Shown here piece by piece: positions 54,751-63,922 of a stretch of 64,000 bases of DNA. The notes beneath the pieces were generated by a model. It had not been told where the DNA came from and did not search any database. It worked only from the letters and a program-made list of their open reading frames with translations. The stretch is from GCA-2732755 sp965228265 (GTDB taxonomy: Bacteria > Planctomycetota > Phycisphaerae > Phycisphaerales > UBA1924). Both the position numbers and the translations under genes were made by a program. The stretch is taken from positions 2,666,001 through 2,730,000 of the forward strand of contig OZ245804.1 of NCBI GenBank assembly GCA_965228265.1, written 5' to 3'. Position 1 is the first letter of the stretch. Every line of letters starts with the position of its first letter.

Positions 54751-56241
54751 ATGAAACACGCCCAAGCCTCGTTCGGTCGCCTGCTTGTCGGGATCCTGCT
54801 GCTGGCCCTCTCGCTCCCCGCGATGGGGCAACAGGGCGAGTCGAGCGAGCGGTACTACATCGTGCAGCTCGGCGGTCAGCGAGCGGGCTGGATGCGCGAG
54901 TCGAGCCGGACGACCGACGAAACGCTGACGCACGATGTCGAGCTGCACTTTGAGATCAAGCGTGGCGAGACGGGTGTGAAGATCTCGATGGAGAGCCAGT
55001 TCGTCGAAACGCTCGATCACAATCCGATCAGCATGTCCTCGACGCAGACGATGGCGGCCAACCCCGTGACGACCCGGGTGAAGTTCCTCGATGACGCACT
55101 CGAGGTGACCGTCGAGCAGAGCGGCAACTCCAGCACTCAAACCCAGCCGAGGCCCGAGGGGGAATGGCTCACGCCGGGCGGGGCGGAGGAGTACTTCCGC
55201 AGACGCCGGGAAGCTGGCGCGGAGAAGATCACGATGCGCGTGATCGATCCGATGGCGGGCGCTCGGCCGATCGTGACGACGTACGAGGACTTCCGCGAGG
55301 AGAGTATCGAGGTCTTCGGCCGTGAGGTGCAGGCCCTGCGCGCCACGCTGACGACTTCCGAGATGGCGGGTATCAAGACGACCGAGTACATTGACGACAA
55401 GGGACGGATGCTTAAGAGCTCGACCAACCTGGGCGGGCTCGAGATGACGGTGCTCGCGGCGGACAAGGAGCTGGCGCTCTCGGAGCTCGATGCGCCGGAG
55501 CTGATGCAGTCGACGTTCGTCCAGCCCAAGGGCCGGATCGCGTCGCCCCGCAAGACCGAGCGGGCGGTGTATCTGCTGAGCGTGCCCGACGACAAGCTGG
55601 ACGATCTGCCCGAGGTGCCCTCGCAGAAGCAGACCCGTGTGAACGAGCGGACGATCCGCCTCGAGGTCACGATGGGTGAGGACGCGGCTGAGCAAGACGA
55701 GCCGGGCCCGGAGTACACCGAGGCCAGCTCGATGATCGACATCAAGGACCCCGTGGTGATCGAGCTGGCCAAGAAGGCGCACCCGAATCAGGACACGCCC
55801 CCGGCCGTCGCGGCCGAGGCGATGCGGAGATTCGTGTTCGAGCACATCGACGAGAAGAATCTGGGCGTGGGCATGGGCTCGGCGTCGGAGGTCGCGCGGA
55901 CCTGCACGGGCGACTGCACCGAGCACGCGACGCTGCTGGCGGCGTTGCTCCGCGTGCATGGCATCCCGTCGCGCGTCGTCAGCGGGCTCGTGTATGTCAA
56001 CAACTTCGAGGGCGCCGAGGAGATCTTCGGCTACCACATGTGGACGCAGGCATGGGTGAGTCTTGACGGGAACTGGCAGTGGGTTGATTACGATGCGACG
56101 CTCGGTCCGTACGGCCGATTCGACGCGACGCACATCGCCCTGAGCGTGAGCGCGATGCAGGACAACGAGACGAACAACTCGATGATCGCGCTCGTGCCGC
56201 TGCTGGGCAGACTCCAGATCGAGATCGAGAGCACGGATTGA
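54751..56241 (+). CDS. Exported transglutaminase-like (papain-fold) protein
   Basis: A 496-residue protein with a signal peptide (MKHAQASFGRLLVGILLLAL ending PAMGQ), a large N-terminal region of about 350 residues and a transglutaminase core near the C-terminus. The catalytic triad is visible: Cys389 in TGDCTEHATLLAALL, His429 in GYHMWTQAWV and Asp446 in WQWVDYDATLG. In bacteria such domains usually act as cysteine proteases or cross-linking enzymes on the outer side. TAGACT lies 6 bases before the ATG without a Shine-Dalgarno sequence. The stop overlaps the nnrD start. Confidence 0.9.
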   Translation: MKHAQASFGRLLVGILLLALSLPAMGQQGESSERYYIVQLGGQRAGWMRESSRTTDETLTHDVELHFEIKRGETGVKISMESQFVETLDHNPISMSSTQTMAANPVTTRVKFLDDALEVTVEQSGNSSTQTQPRPEGEWLTPGGAEEYFRRRREAGAEKITMRVIDPMAGARPIVTTYEDFREESIEVFGREVQALRATLTTSEMAGIKTTEYIDDKGRMLKSSTNLGGLEMTVLAADKELALSELDAPELMQSTFVQPKGRIASPRKTERAVYLLSVPDDKLDDLPEVPSQKQTRVNERTIRLEVTMGEDAAEQDEPGPEYTEASSMIDIKDPVVIELAKKAHPNQDTPPAVAAEAMRRFVFEHIDEKNLGVGMGSASEVARTCTGDCTEHATLLAALLRVHGIPSRVVSGLVYVNNFEGAEEIFGYHMWTQAWVSLDGNWQWVDYDATLGPYGRFDATHIALSVSAMQDNETNNSMIALVPLLGRLQIEIESTD

Positions 56242-57173
56242 GCGTGACGGACACGAGCCCGGTACCCGAACTGCCCATGCGAGACCCGCGCGGGCACAAG
56301 GGCACCTTCGGCACGGTCGCGGTCGTCGGCGGGTGCGCCAGGCGCGAGTCGCCGATGATCGGCGCGCCGGTGCTGGCGGCCCAGGCGGCCCTCCGCGGAG
56401 GATGCGGGCTCGTCAGGCTCGTGACGCCCGAGCCCATCATCATCCAGGCACTCTCGCTCACGCCCTCGGCGACGGGCGTGGCAATCCCGACGGATGACGA
56501 GGGCACGCCGGGCGCTGACCGCGTGGTGGTCGAGGCGCTCACCTCGGCGGACTCGATTGTCGTCGGTCCGGGCCTGGGCACAGATCACCTGAAGCACCAC
56601 CCTATCGCCGAGCTTGTGCGGACAACGGTCGAGGTCGGTTCGCCGACGGTGATCGACGCCGACGGGCTCAATGCGCTGGTCTCGGGGGAGATGCTGCACC
56701 GGGTGGATCTCTCACGCTGCGTGCTGACGCCCCACCCGGGTGAGTACGCGCGGCTGGCGACGGCTCGCGGGATCGGGGCCGATCCGACGGATGAGGACGA
56801 ACGCCCCGAGGCGGCGGCCCTGCTCGCCAAGAGTCTGGGTTGCGTCGTCGTGCTCAAGGGCGCGGGCACGGTTGTCTCGGATGGGAACCGATCGTGGGTA
56901 TGCGGGCACGGGCACGCGTGCCTCGGGACGGCTGGCACGGGTGATGTGCTCGCAGGGCTGACCGGTTCGCTCATCGCCCAGCACGCCGAGCGCGGCATGT
57001 CGCTCTACGACCTCTCGCGCATCGCGGTGCAGGCGCACGCGCTTGGGGGCCAAGCGTGGGCGCAAAGGAAACAGGCCCACGCGGGCCTGCTTGCTTCGGA
57101 GCTTGCGGATGAGTTGCCTGGCGTGCTTGCCGGGCTCACAGCCGGCGGGGCGTCGCCGAGCCGACGAGCCTGA
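56238..57173 (+). CDS. nnrD: ADP-dependent (S)-NAD(P)H-hydrate dehydratase
   Basis: Repairs hydrated NAD(P)H using ADP. The 311 residues resemble the C-terminal half of YjeF: HKGTFGTVAVVGGCARRESP, AQAALRGGCGLVRLVTPEP, VGPGLGTD, PTVIDADGLNAL, LTPHPGEYARL and the nucleotide-binding GTAGTGDVLAGLTGSLIAQ. The epimerase half (NnrE) is missing and must be elsewhere. The start is TTG at 56238, overlapping the upstream TGA, or GTG at 56244. Its last 38 bp overlap the 3' end of the convergent pilin-like gene. Confidence 0.94.
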   Translation: MSVTDTSPVPELPMRDPRGHKGTFGTVAVVGGCARRESPMIGAPVLAAQAALRGGCGLVRLVTPEPIIIQALSLTPSATGVAIPTDDEGTPGADRVVVEALTSADSIVVGPGLGTDHLKHHPIAELVRTTVEVGSPTVIDADGLNALVSGEMLHRVDLSRCVLTPHPGEYARLATARGIGADPTDEDERPEAAALLAKSLGCVVVLKGAGTVVSDGNRSWVCGHGHACLGTAGTGDVLAGLTGSLIAQHAERGMSLYDLSRIAVQAHALGGQAWAQRKQAHAGLLASELADELPGVLAGLTAGGASPSRRA

Positions 57174-57759
57174 TCGGTTCGTTGTTGTTCTCGTTGCGTC
57201 CCTCGACGCCGATCGGATCGAGATCGTCGTTTGGTCGGATGAGCAGATCGACGGTAGCCCTCTTGAGCTTCGGGCCGACGTCGTACTCGAGCACGAAGCT
57301 TGCGTCCTCGACGTTGGGGATCATGCGCGCTTCGACGGGGTCGCCCTGCTGGACGCCGTTCTCGAAGGTGTAGAGCACGAACCAGACGGCGCCGTAGTCC
57401 TCGCCGTCATCCGCCTCGCGGAATTCGATGCGTGAGATCTGGCGGATGCCGGTGTCCTCGTCCTCGAAGCTGACGAACTCGATGAAGTCGGAGTCGAGGG
57501 GGTTCTGCCCCTGGTCGAGCACGTCGCTCGGGAAGGGTCCGAACTCGGTGCCGTTGCGGATCATCGCGACGACGCGGTGCATGACGATCCGGCTGACGAC
57601 GTGCGTCGATGCGGCGTCGGTGGTTGCGCGGTAGCCCTTGAATGCGGCGTCGAGCGCGACCATGGCGCTGGTCAGCACCATGCTGACGATGGCCAGCGCC
57701 AGCAGGAGTTCGACCATGCTGAAGCCGCGACGTGTTGTGCGCCTGACTCGTGGACTCAT
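57136..57759 (-). CDS. Prepilin-like protein (PilW/GspJ position)
   Basis: A 207-residue protein with a type IV prepilin leader, RRGFSMVELLLALAIVSMVL (cleavage after Gly, Glu at +5). The rest, about 170 residues, is polar and acidic. By its place after the PilX-like gene it may act as a minor pilin. Its ATG overlaps the PilX-like stop (ATGA). It is the last gene of the operon and overlaps the nnrD 3' end by 38 bp on the opposite strand. Confidence 0.87.
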   Translation of the reverse strand: MSPRVRRTTRRGFSMVELLLALAIVSMVLTSAMVALDAAFKGYRATTDAASTHVVSRIVMHRVVAMIRNGTEFGPFPSDVLDQGQNPLDSDFIEFVSFEDEDTGIRQISRIEFREADDGEDYGAVWFVLYTFENGVQQGDPVEARMIPNVEDASFVLEYDVGPKLKRATVDLLIRPNDDLDPIGVEGRNENNNEPIRLVGSATPRRL

Positions 57760-60662
57760 TTGCGCACGCCCTCTCGGTAAGTGCCGACCAGTTTCTTGCT
57801 CGACAGCGGCAGCATCAGACCATCGGGCATCACCATGTCCGGGTTGAACCGCAGCGAGATGCGGCCGTACCCGTGGAAGGGGACCGCTGCTGCGCCGGCG
57901 GCGATCTGATCGGCCGTGGGCGGCGAATCGGGGCCGAGGTCGGCCAGGCCGTCACCGTTCAGGTCCCAGCCGACGATTTTCTCGCCGTCGACTTCGGGCA
58001 GGTCGTCTGGGTCGAGGGCCTCGGCGTCGCCGTCGTCGGGGCCGAAGTAGCCCAGCGTGGCGTTGAAGTCCGCGGGGTTCCCGACGGGGACACCGAACGA
58101 GTCGACCAGCGGGCCTTCGCCCAGTTCCGGGTTGAAGGTGAGCAGCAGCGCGCCGTCGATGCTCGCGTTGCCGCGCACATCCAGGACGCCCGCGACCACG
58201 GCCCCGCGCAGACGCACGTCCTGCTCGGGCGGGCTGTTGAACGTCCCGATATCCACCGAGTAGTTCGGGACCATGAGCGAGCTCTTGGCGATCTCGTCCA
58301 TGTCGGAGCTGTCCGGGTTCAGCTCGTCGTTGTCGGGCTCGCTCGGGTGCACGTTCGTGAATCGGCACGCGCCGGTGAGCTGGATCTTGTTCCGGGTGTT
58401 CGTGTAATTTCCCGGAACGTCGGCGATCAGCGAGCCCACGAAGAGCGTGTCGTGGAAGCGGACGTTGTTCGAGTACCGCTTCGTGTCCCGCTCGGCGCCG
58501 ATGCGGACGTCGCCGTCGATGAAGGGCGGGTCGGGGAACTCGTCGTAGTTGGAGGGCCCGTCCTCGACGTTGCCCGTGACGTACCGGTCGAAGTCGCTCT
58601 TGTCGAGCGGTTCGTCCTTGGGCGTGGGCGGCAGGACGCCGTCGCCCTCCATCGCGCCGTACAGGGGCCAGTTGATGTGGTTGTTGGACGCGTAGCTCTC
58701 GATGCGCGTAACACCGACCATGGTGCAGTTGACGAACAGGCCGTTGACACCGCGGGGGATGACGACGTCCTTGAAGATCATGTTCGTGAAGACCGGGCGG
58801 TAGTACCAGTCTGACTGCGAGGGGGAGTTGAAGGGCATCTTCTCCCAGTGCGCGATCATGAAGTTGTCCGGCAGCGTGTCGCCGTCGGTGTCGGGATCCA
58901 GACGCTCGTACATCGGGGCGTCCGGATCGGTGCCGGTCTCGATGTAGGTATCGAGCGCCTCGACGCTCACGCCGAGATTCTCGGCGACCTGGGTCCAGAA
59001 GGGTCCGCCGTTGGCGGCGTCGTACAGCTCGCTCCGGCTGTCGGTGAAGCTGTCGGGGTTGATGTCTGGCAGGAGATCGCTCGATGCGTCGAACTCTACA
59101 GGGGATTCGCCGGCACCCGGGCGGATGGAGCCCTCCAGCGCGTCGTAGATATCGCCCTGCCCGTCGGACCACGCGGTCGCTGTGGTCAGGAAGACAAGAC
59201 GCCCGTTGACCTTGACGTACTGGTCCTTGTAATCGATGAACCCGTCGCGCCAGCCGAGCACCTGGTCGGCCCACGCGCTGTTTGAGGCGTCGTAGTCGGC
59301 TGCATCCTCGCTGCCCGGGCTCCAGATGCCGTCGCCGTTGTCGTCATAGAACCCGTAGACGCCGTTCTTGTTGCGGTCGGGGGAGGAGTTATCGATGACG
59401 TATGCGAGATCGGCGTCGATGACGCGGCCGTCGCGCATGAACTCCGCGGTGTAGAGCGCAGCGGGCGTCCCGGTGGCGAGCCAGTCACCGAGCGCGATCT
59501 TGCCGTCGCCGTTCTCATCGAAGTGATGAATGAACAGGTCGAACTCGTCGACGTATCCGTCGCCGGTGACGTCACCGAAAGCGCCGTCGGGCGAGCCGTC
59601 GCCGTCGTAGTCCTCGCCGCTGAGCGGGTCGCCGTCGGGATCACCCCCGACGTTGAGGCCGGCGCTCTCGAGCGGGTGTCCGACGCGCAGGCGGTTGTCG
59701 CCGTCGACGTCGTGCAATTCGAGGTTGTCGTAGAAGTCGTCGATCTTGGCATCGAGCACGTCGTCGAGGCCGTAGAAGTCCGAGCGCATCAGGATCGGGT
59801 CGCCGTTCTCCTGATCGACCTCGGTGAATCGGCTTCCGACGTCGCCCTCGATGTGGACGTTCTTGCCGATCATGATTCGGCTGTTGCTCACGATGGCGCT
59901 GCCAACGCTCTTGACGATGCGGAAGTCCTGGCTGATGACGCGTGTCAGCGGGCGGCCGGGCCTGGTCGGGTCGTAGTCGTAGCCCGTGACGAAGGCCCGG
60001 ACGTCGGTGCCGTTGGCCAGCGGCGCGTAGGTGATCTGGAACGCGGTGGGCAGGTCGTTCTCGCCCGACTGTGTGCGCAGCGCGATCGCGGGCGTGGTGA
60101 CCCAGCCCTCGGCGGCGTACTCGGTCAGGTCCGTCCCCGCGGGGGCGGGACCGACGATCACGGCGTCGATGCCGTTGACCTCGACCGTGTTCGAGTCGGC
60201 GGCGTGGCGGTACGCGATCGCCTGGGCGATGCCCGAGGGATCGCCCGGTTCATCGTGACCCGACGGCGGCGGGAGGACGACGACCTGGCCGTCCCCGGCG
60301 CTGAACGTCCCGCGCCACAGGCGCGTGCCGAGTGTGACATCGATCTCGCCCCGCTCGACGATGAAGCGGTTGGACGCCTCGTTGAGTCGTTGCTCGGCGA
60401 TGCGCATGCCGGTCTCGGCGGCCTGCATGGCGCGCATCACGTGCAGGTGCGTTGCGGAGTTGCGCAGGTTGCCCTGCGTCACGGTGCCCATCGCGACCGC
60501 CAGAGCGCCCACGAGGATGGCCATCATCATCGCCAGCACGCTCGACACGCCGCGGCGACGGAGCTTCAGCAACCGGCGGAGCTTGCCGGACTTCTTCGCC
60601 CAATCCCCCGCCCCGGCCTGGCTTGTGCCCGCGGCCTGCATGATTTCATGGGTTGTGCGCAT
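57756..60662 (-). CDS. Giant PilX-like protein with EF-hand-type loops
   Basis: A 968-residue protein. A basic cytoplasmic start (KLRRLLKLRRRGVSSVLAMM) leads into a membrane helix of the PilX_N type (AMMMAILVGALAVAMGTVTQ) with the following helix MRAMQAAETGMRIAEQRL. The remainder is highly acidic with many Asp-rich calcium-type loops, for example DVTGDGYVDEFDLFIHHF, DENGDGKIALGDW and DYDGDGSPDGAFGD. Ordinary PilX proteins are about 150-250 residues. Calcium binding in a pilus-tip or assembly role is inference. GGAG lies upstream of the ATG. It is coupled to the PilW-like gene. Confidence 0.83.
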   Translation of the reverse strand: MRTTHEIMQAAGTSQAGAGDWAKKSGKLRRLLKLRRRGVSSVLAMMMAILVGALAVAMGTVTQGNLRNSATHLHVMRAMQAAETGMRIAEQRLNEASNRFIVERGEIDVTLGTRLWRGTFSAGDGQVVVLPPPSGHDEPGDPSGIAQAIAYRHAADSNTVEVNGIDAVIVGPAPAGTDLTEYAAEGWVTTPAIALRTQSGENDLPTAFQITYAPLANGTDVRAFVTGYDYDPTRPGRPLTRVISQDFRIVKSVGSAIVSNSRIMIGKNVHIEGDVGSRFTEVDQENGDPILMRSDFYGLDDVLDAKIDDFYDNLELHDVDGDNRLRVGHPLESAGLNVGGDPDGDPLSGEDYDGDGSPDGAFGDVTGDGYVDEFDLFIHHFDENGDGKIALGDWLATGTPAALYTAEFMRDGRVIDADLAYVIDNSSPDRNKNGVYGFYDDNGDGIWSPGSEDAADYDASNSAWADQVLGWRDGFIDYKDQYVKVNGRLVFLTTATAWSDGQGDIYDALEGSIRPGAGESPVEFDASSDLLPDINPDSFTDSRSELYDAANGGPFWTQVAENLGVSVEALDTYIETGTDPDAPMYERLDPDTDGDTLPDNFMIAHWEKMPFNSPSQSDWYYRPVFTNMIFKDVVIPRGVNGLFVNCTMVGVTRIESYASNNHINWPLYGAMEGDGVLPPTPKDEPLDKSDFDRYVTGNVEDGPSNYDEFPDPPFIDGDVRIGAERDTKRYSNNVRFHDTLFVGSLIADVPGNYTNTRNKIQLTGACRFTNVHPSEPDNDELNPDSSDMDEIAKSSLMVPNYSVDIGTFNSPPEQDVRLRGAVVAGVLDVRGNASIDGALLLTFNPELGEGPLVDSFGVPVGNPADFNATLGYFGPDDGDAEALDPDDLPEVDGEKIVGWDLNGDGLADLGPDSPPTADQIAAGAAAVPFHGYGRISLRFNPDMVMPDGLMLPLSSKKLVGTYREGVRK

Positions 60663-60707
60663 CGGTCCCTCTCCAAAAACACAAACTCACCCCAACCGCG
60701 ACAGCGG

Positions 60708-61382
60708 TCAGGGCACAATCCAGCTCAGCGACGTGATGTTCTCGGGCTCCGCGTCGTACAAACCCTGGTACGCGACGGAGACCGTGATCTTCAGCGGATA
60801 CTGATCGACCCGGCGGCCTCGGAATTCGCCCTCGGGGTCTTCGCTGAAGGTCACATCGAGTTCCTCGGCGTAGTCGAAGGGATCAACCTTCGTGACCGAG
60901 ATCGACTGCACCCACCCGAACTGAACGTTGTCGCCGCTGGCGCGGTCGGTCCCGTTCAGCACGTACTGATCGATCACATTGCCGGCGGCGTCGATCGGGC
61001 CGGGCATCTCGTCGTTGGCAAGGTCCGCGCCGGAGAAGACGAATTGCAGACCGTCGAGGTCGTCGATGTCGTCGATGTCGGTCGGGTTGATCTCGCCCGG
61101 CTCGAGTCCCCAGCCGTAGACGATCCCGCCGGCCCCGACGCTGAGCCCGGTGACGGGGTCGTGCCTTGGCAGCTCGCGGGTGAACTCGCGGATCTCGTTG
61201 GCCAGCAGCTCCGCGGTCGCGGTCCGGCTGGACCATTCGTTGGCGATCGTGAACGCGCTGTACGAGTCGAAGACCGCGGCCACACCGATCGAGATGATCA
61301 CGAGCGTGAGCATCGTCTCCAGCAGGGTGAAGCCACCCCGGCTGCGTGATGCGCGTCTGACTTTCCGCGCCCTGGTATCCAT
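60708..61382 (-). CDS. Prepilin-like protein (PilV/GspI position)
   Basis: A 224-residue protein with a prepilin leader, SRGGFTLLETMLTLVIISIG (Gly before Phe, Glu at +5), and a variable beta-rich C-terminus (ITVSVAYQGLYDAEPENITS). It resembles PilV/GspI minor pilins in length and leader. The ATG at 61382 has GGAG 9 bases upstream; a longer reading from 61418 is possible. It is 40 bp after pilC and 45 bp before the PilX-like gene, all on the minus strand. Confidence 0.87.
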   Translation of the reverse strand: MDTRARKVRRASRSRGGFTLLETMLTLVIISIGVAAVFDSYSAFTIANEWSSRTATAELLANEIREFTRELPRHDPVTGLSVGAGGIVYGWGLEPGEINPTDIDDIDDLDGLQFVFSGADLANDEMPGPIDAAGNVIDQYVLNGTDRASGDNVQFGWVQSISVTKVDPFDYAEELDVTFSEDPEGEFRGRRVDQYPLKITVSVAYQGLYDAEPENITSLSWIVP

Positions 61383-61422
61383 CGGCGTCGTCTCCGTGCG
61401 TTGTCGCATACCAAGCATCGCA

Positions 61423-62649
61423 TTACTTGACGATGGCGGACATCTTGAAGATCGGCAGGATGATGGCCATGGCGATGAAGCCAACGACTGTACCCATTAC
61501 GATGATCATGATGGGCTCGATCATTCCGGTAACCGTCTTGATGGCCTCGCGCAGTCGCCTGTGGTAGTACTCGGACACTTCGTCCAGAACCTCACCCAGC
61601 TTGCCCGAATCCTCGCCCGCGGCGATCATCTGCACCACACTCATGGGCAGCAGCTTCGTCTTGCGGAGCGGTGCCGTCACTTTCTTACCCTGCTTCACGC
61701 TCGAGTAGACGGACTTCCACATGCCCCGATAAAGCCGGTTGCCCGAGATGTCGCCCGTGATGGCGATCGTGTCGAGCATGGGCACGCCCGCGTTGATGAG
61801 CTGGCCCATGGTCTGCAGCGAGCGCGAGATGTACAGCGCCCGGAACATGCCCTTGAGCACCGGGATGCGGAGCTTCATCTTGTCCACGAAGAAGCCGCCC
61901 ACCTCGGTCTTGGCGAACGCGAAGCCGCCGGCCATGATCGCCACGGCCCCGATGATGAGGTAGAGCTTCTGCGTGATGACGAAGTCGCTGAGGTTCATCA
62001 GGAACTTCGTGGCCCAGGGCAGGATGTCTTCCTTGCCCTCGAACACGATGTAGAACTTGGGCAGCACGAAGGTCAGCAGGAAGACCGTCACGACCACGGC
62101 CATGGTGCCGATCACCGCGGGGTAGATCGCGGCGCCGATGACCATGCGGCGGGTTTCCATCTCCTGCTGGATGTACGCGGCGATCCGGTCCAGCATCTCG
62201 CTGAACGAGCCCGACATCTCGGACGCGCGGACCATGTTCACGTACATCTTCCCGAACTGCTTCGGGTGACGCGCCAGGCCCTCGGAGAACTGCTTACCGG
62301 CCTCCACGTCGGCCTTGATCTGGAGCACGATCTTCTTGAAGGTCGCGTGGCTCGTCTGGTCGGCGATGCCATCGAGGGCCGAGCGGAGGTTGATGCCCGC
62401 TCGCATCATGACCGCAAGCTGCGTCGTGAAGTCGAGGATGTGCGAGGCCTTGGGCTTGCCCGCGTTGAGCTCGCTGAGCTTCTGGAAGAGCTTGTCCTTA
62501 TCGATGCCGGCCACGACCGGGGCGATGCTGACGATGCGCAGCCCCTGCCCGCGGAGGATCGAGGCCGCGGCCTCGAGACTCTCCGAGCTGAGGGTGCCGT
62601 TCTGCACCTTGCCCGACGCGTCGCGGACTGAGTACTTGTAATTGGCCAT
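61423..62649 (-). CDS. pilC: Type IV pilus/type II secretion inner-membrane protein
   Basis: A 408-residue PilC/GspF-family platform protein. Two cytoplasmic GspF domains (FTTQLAVMMRAGINLRSALD and SLQTMGQLINAGVPMLDTIA) alternate with three membrane helices (about 170-195, 220-245 and 378-402). The short N-terminal region (YSVRDASGKVQNGTLSSES) is typical. It anchors the motor ATPase, here PilT 55 bp upstream, to the assembly machine. The GspE/PilB extension ATPase is not in the window. Confidence 0.96.
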   Translation of the reverse strand: MANYKYSVRDASGKVQNGTLSSESLEAAASILRGQGLRIVSIAPVVAGIDKDKLFQKLSELNAGKPKASHILDFTTQLAVMMRAGINLRSALDGIADQTSHATFKKIVLQIKADVEAGKQFSEGLARHPKQFGKMYVNMVRASEMSGSFSEMLDRIAAYIQQEMETRRMVIGAAIYPAVIGTMAVVVTVFLLTFVLPKFYIVFEGKEDILPWATKFLMNLSDFVITQKLYLIIGAVAIMAGGFAFAKTEVGGFFVDKMKLRIPVLKGMFRALYISRSLQTMGQLINAGVPMLDTIAITGDISGNRLYRGMWKSVYSSVKQGKKVTAPLRKTKLLPMSVVQMIAAGEDSGKLGEVLDEVSEYYHRRLREAIKTVTGMIEPIMIIVMGTVVGFIAMAIILPIFKMSAIVK

Positions 62650-62704
62650 GCTGCTCCTCGGGCTCTTCGACTACAAAGACTCAGACAAGGATCACGCTCA
62701 ACAC

Positions 62705-63760
62705 TTACGCCGCCAGTTCGCGTTCCAGCTTGTCGGGGTACGCGGCCTGTGCGATCGCGTCGTCGCGGCCGATCATGCCGTTGAAGTACAGTTCGGCGAT
62801 CGAGCTGTCCAGGCTCTGCATGCCCAGGTTCCGGCTCGTCTCGATCACGTTGGGGATCTCGAACGTGCGCGCCTCGCGGATCAGGTTGCGCACCGCGGGG
62901 GTACACAGCAGGATCTCAACGCCCGGGACCATGCCCGGCTTGTCGATGCGGGTGAACAGGGTCTGGCTGACCACGGCCTGCAGCGTGTTGGCGAGCATCG
63001 CCCGGATCTGGTTCTGCTGGTTGGCCGGGTACATATCGATGATGCGCTCGACGGTCTGCGAGGCGTTGACCGTGTGCAACGTGGAGAGCACCAGGTGGCC
63101 CGTCTCGGCCGCGGTGATTGCAAGCTGCGTGGTGTCGAGGTCTCGCATTTCGCCGACGAGCACGATGTCCGGGTCCTGACGCAGGGCGTGCTTGAGGCCC
63201 GAGGCAAAGGTCGGCATGTCGGCACCGAGCTCACGCTGCTCCACCACCGACTTGTCGCTCTCGAAGGTGTATTCCACCGGATCCTCGAGCGTGATGATGT
63301 GCTTGCGGTAGCGCTGGTTCATCGTCTGGATCATCGCCGCCAGCGTGGTCGACTTACCCGAACCCGTGTCGCCCGTGACGAGCACGAGGCCTCGGGGCAG
63401 GTAGGTGAGGCGTCCGATGACGTCGGGCAGCCCGAGGCTTGCAAGCGGCGGGACCTCGGTCTTGATCGCACGCATGGCGAACCCGATCACGCCGCGCTGC
63501 ATATGGGCGTTCACACGGTAACGCCCGAGCCCGTCGATCTGGTAGGAGAAGTCGAGGTCCTTGTACTTGTCGAACTCTTTGACAAGCTCGTTGGCGACCA
63601 TCTGGGTCAGGACCTTGCGTGCGTCCTCCGGGGTGATGACGTCGAATTCCATCGCCGTCATCACGCGGTGCACACGCATCATCGGGCGGTGACCCGCCAC
63701 GAGGTGGATATCGGATGCGTCGGCGTCAAAGGCGGCCTGCAGTATGCGCTTCAGATCCAC
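62705..63760 (-). CDS. pilT: Type IV pilus twitching motility ATPase PilT
   Basis: Hexameric ATPase that powers pilus retraction. The 351 residues carry Walker A VTGDTGSGKST (about 128-138), the Asp box ITLEDPVEYTF, Walker B PDIVLVGEMRD, the His box GHLVLSTLHTVNA and the PilT-specific AVRNLIREART near the end. This last motif separates PilT from PilB. The GTG at 63760 is chosen because GGAGG lies 7 bases upstream; the longer frame to 63868 has shadow composition. It heads the operon with pilC and three pilin-like genes. Confidence 0.97.
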   Translation of the reverse strand: MDLKRILQAAFDADASDIHLVAGHRPMMRVHRVMTAMEFDVITPEDARKVLTQMVANELVKEFDKYKDLDFSYQIDGLGRYRVNAHMQRGVIGFAMRAIKTEVPPLASLGLPDVIGRLTYLPRGLVLVTGDTGSGKSTTLAAMIQTMNQRYRKHIITLEDPVEYTFESDKSVVEQRELGADMPTFASGLKHALRQDPDIVLVGEMRDLDTTQLAITAAETGHLVLSTLHTVNASQTVERIIDMYPANQQNQIRAMLANTLQAVVSQTLFTRIDKPGMVPGVEILLCTPAVRNLIREARTFEIPNVIETSRNLGMQSLDSSIAELYFNGMIGRDDAIAQAAYPDKLERELAA

Positions 63761-63922
63761 GGGTGGTCCTCCGGCGAGAAGTCTCTCTCTCGTCCCGCCA
63801 GAGATCGGTACAACATCGGACCCGGTTGACGGGGGCGATGCGCAAGCCCGCGGGGTCGTCACAGACATGCCGCTTAAGACACCTCTGCCGGTCGTCCCTT
63901 GATACCGGTGGTGACCCAGTAG

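Noticed and set aside
59523..61349. 608-codon frame antisense to the pilin-like genes
   Set aside because: Val/Asp/Arg-rich shadow running across two real genes and their gap.
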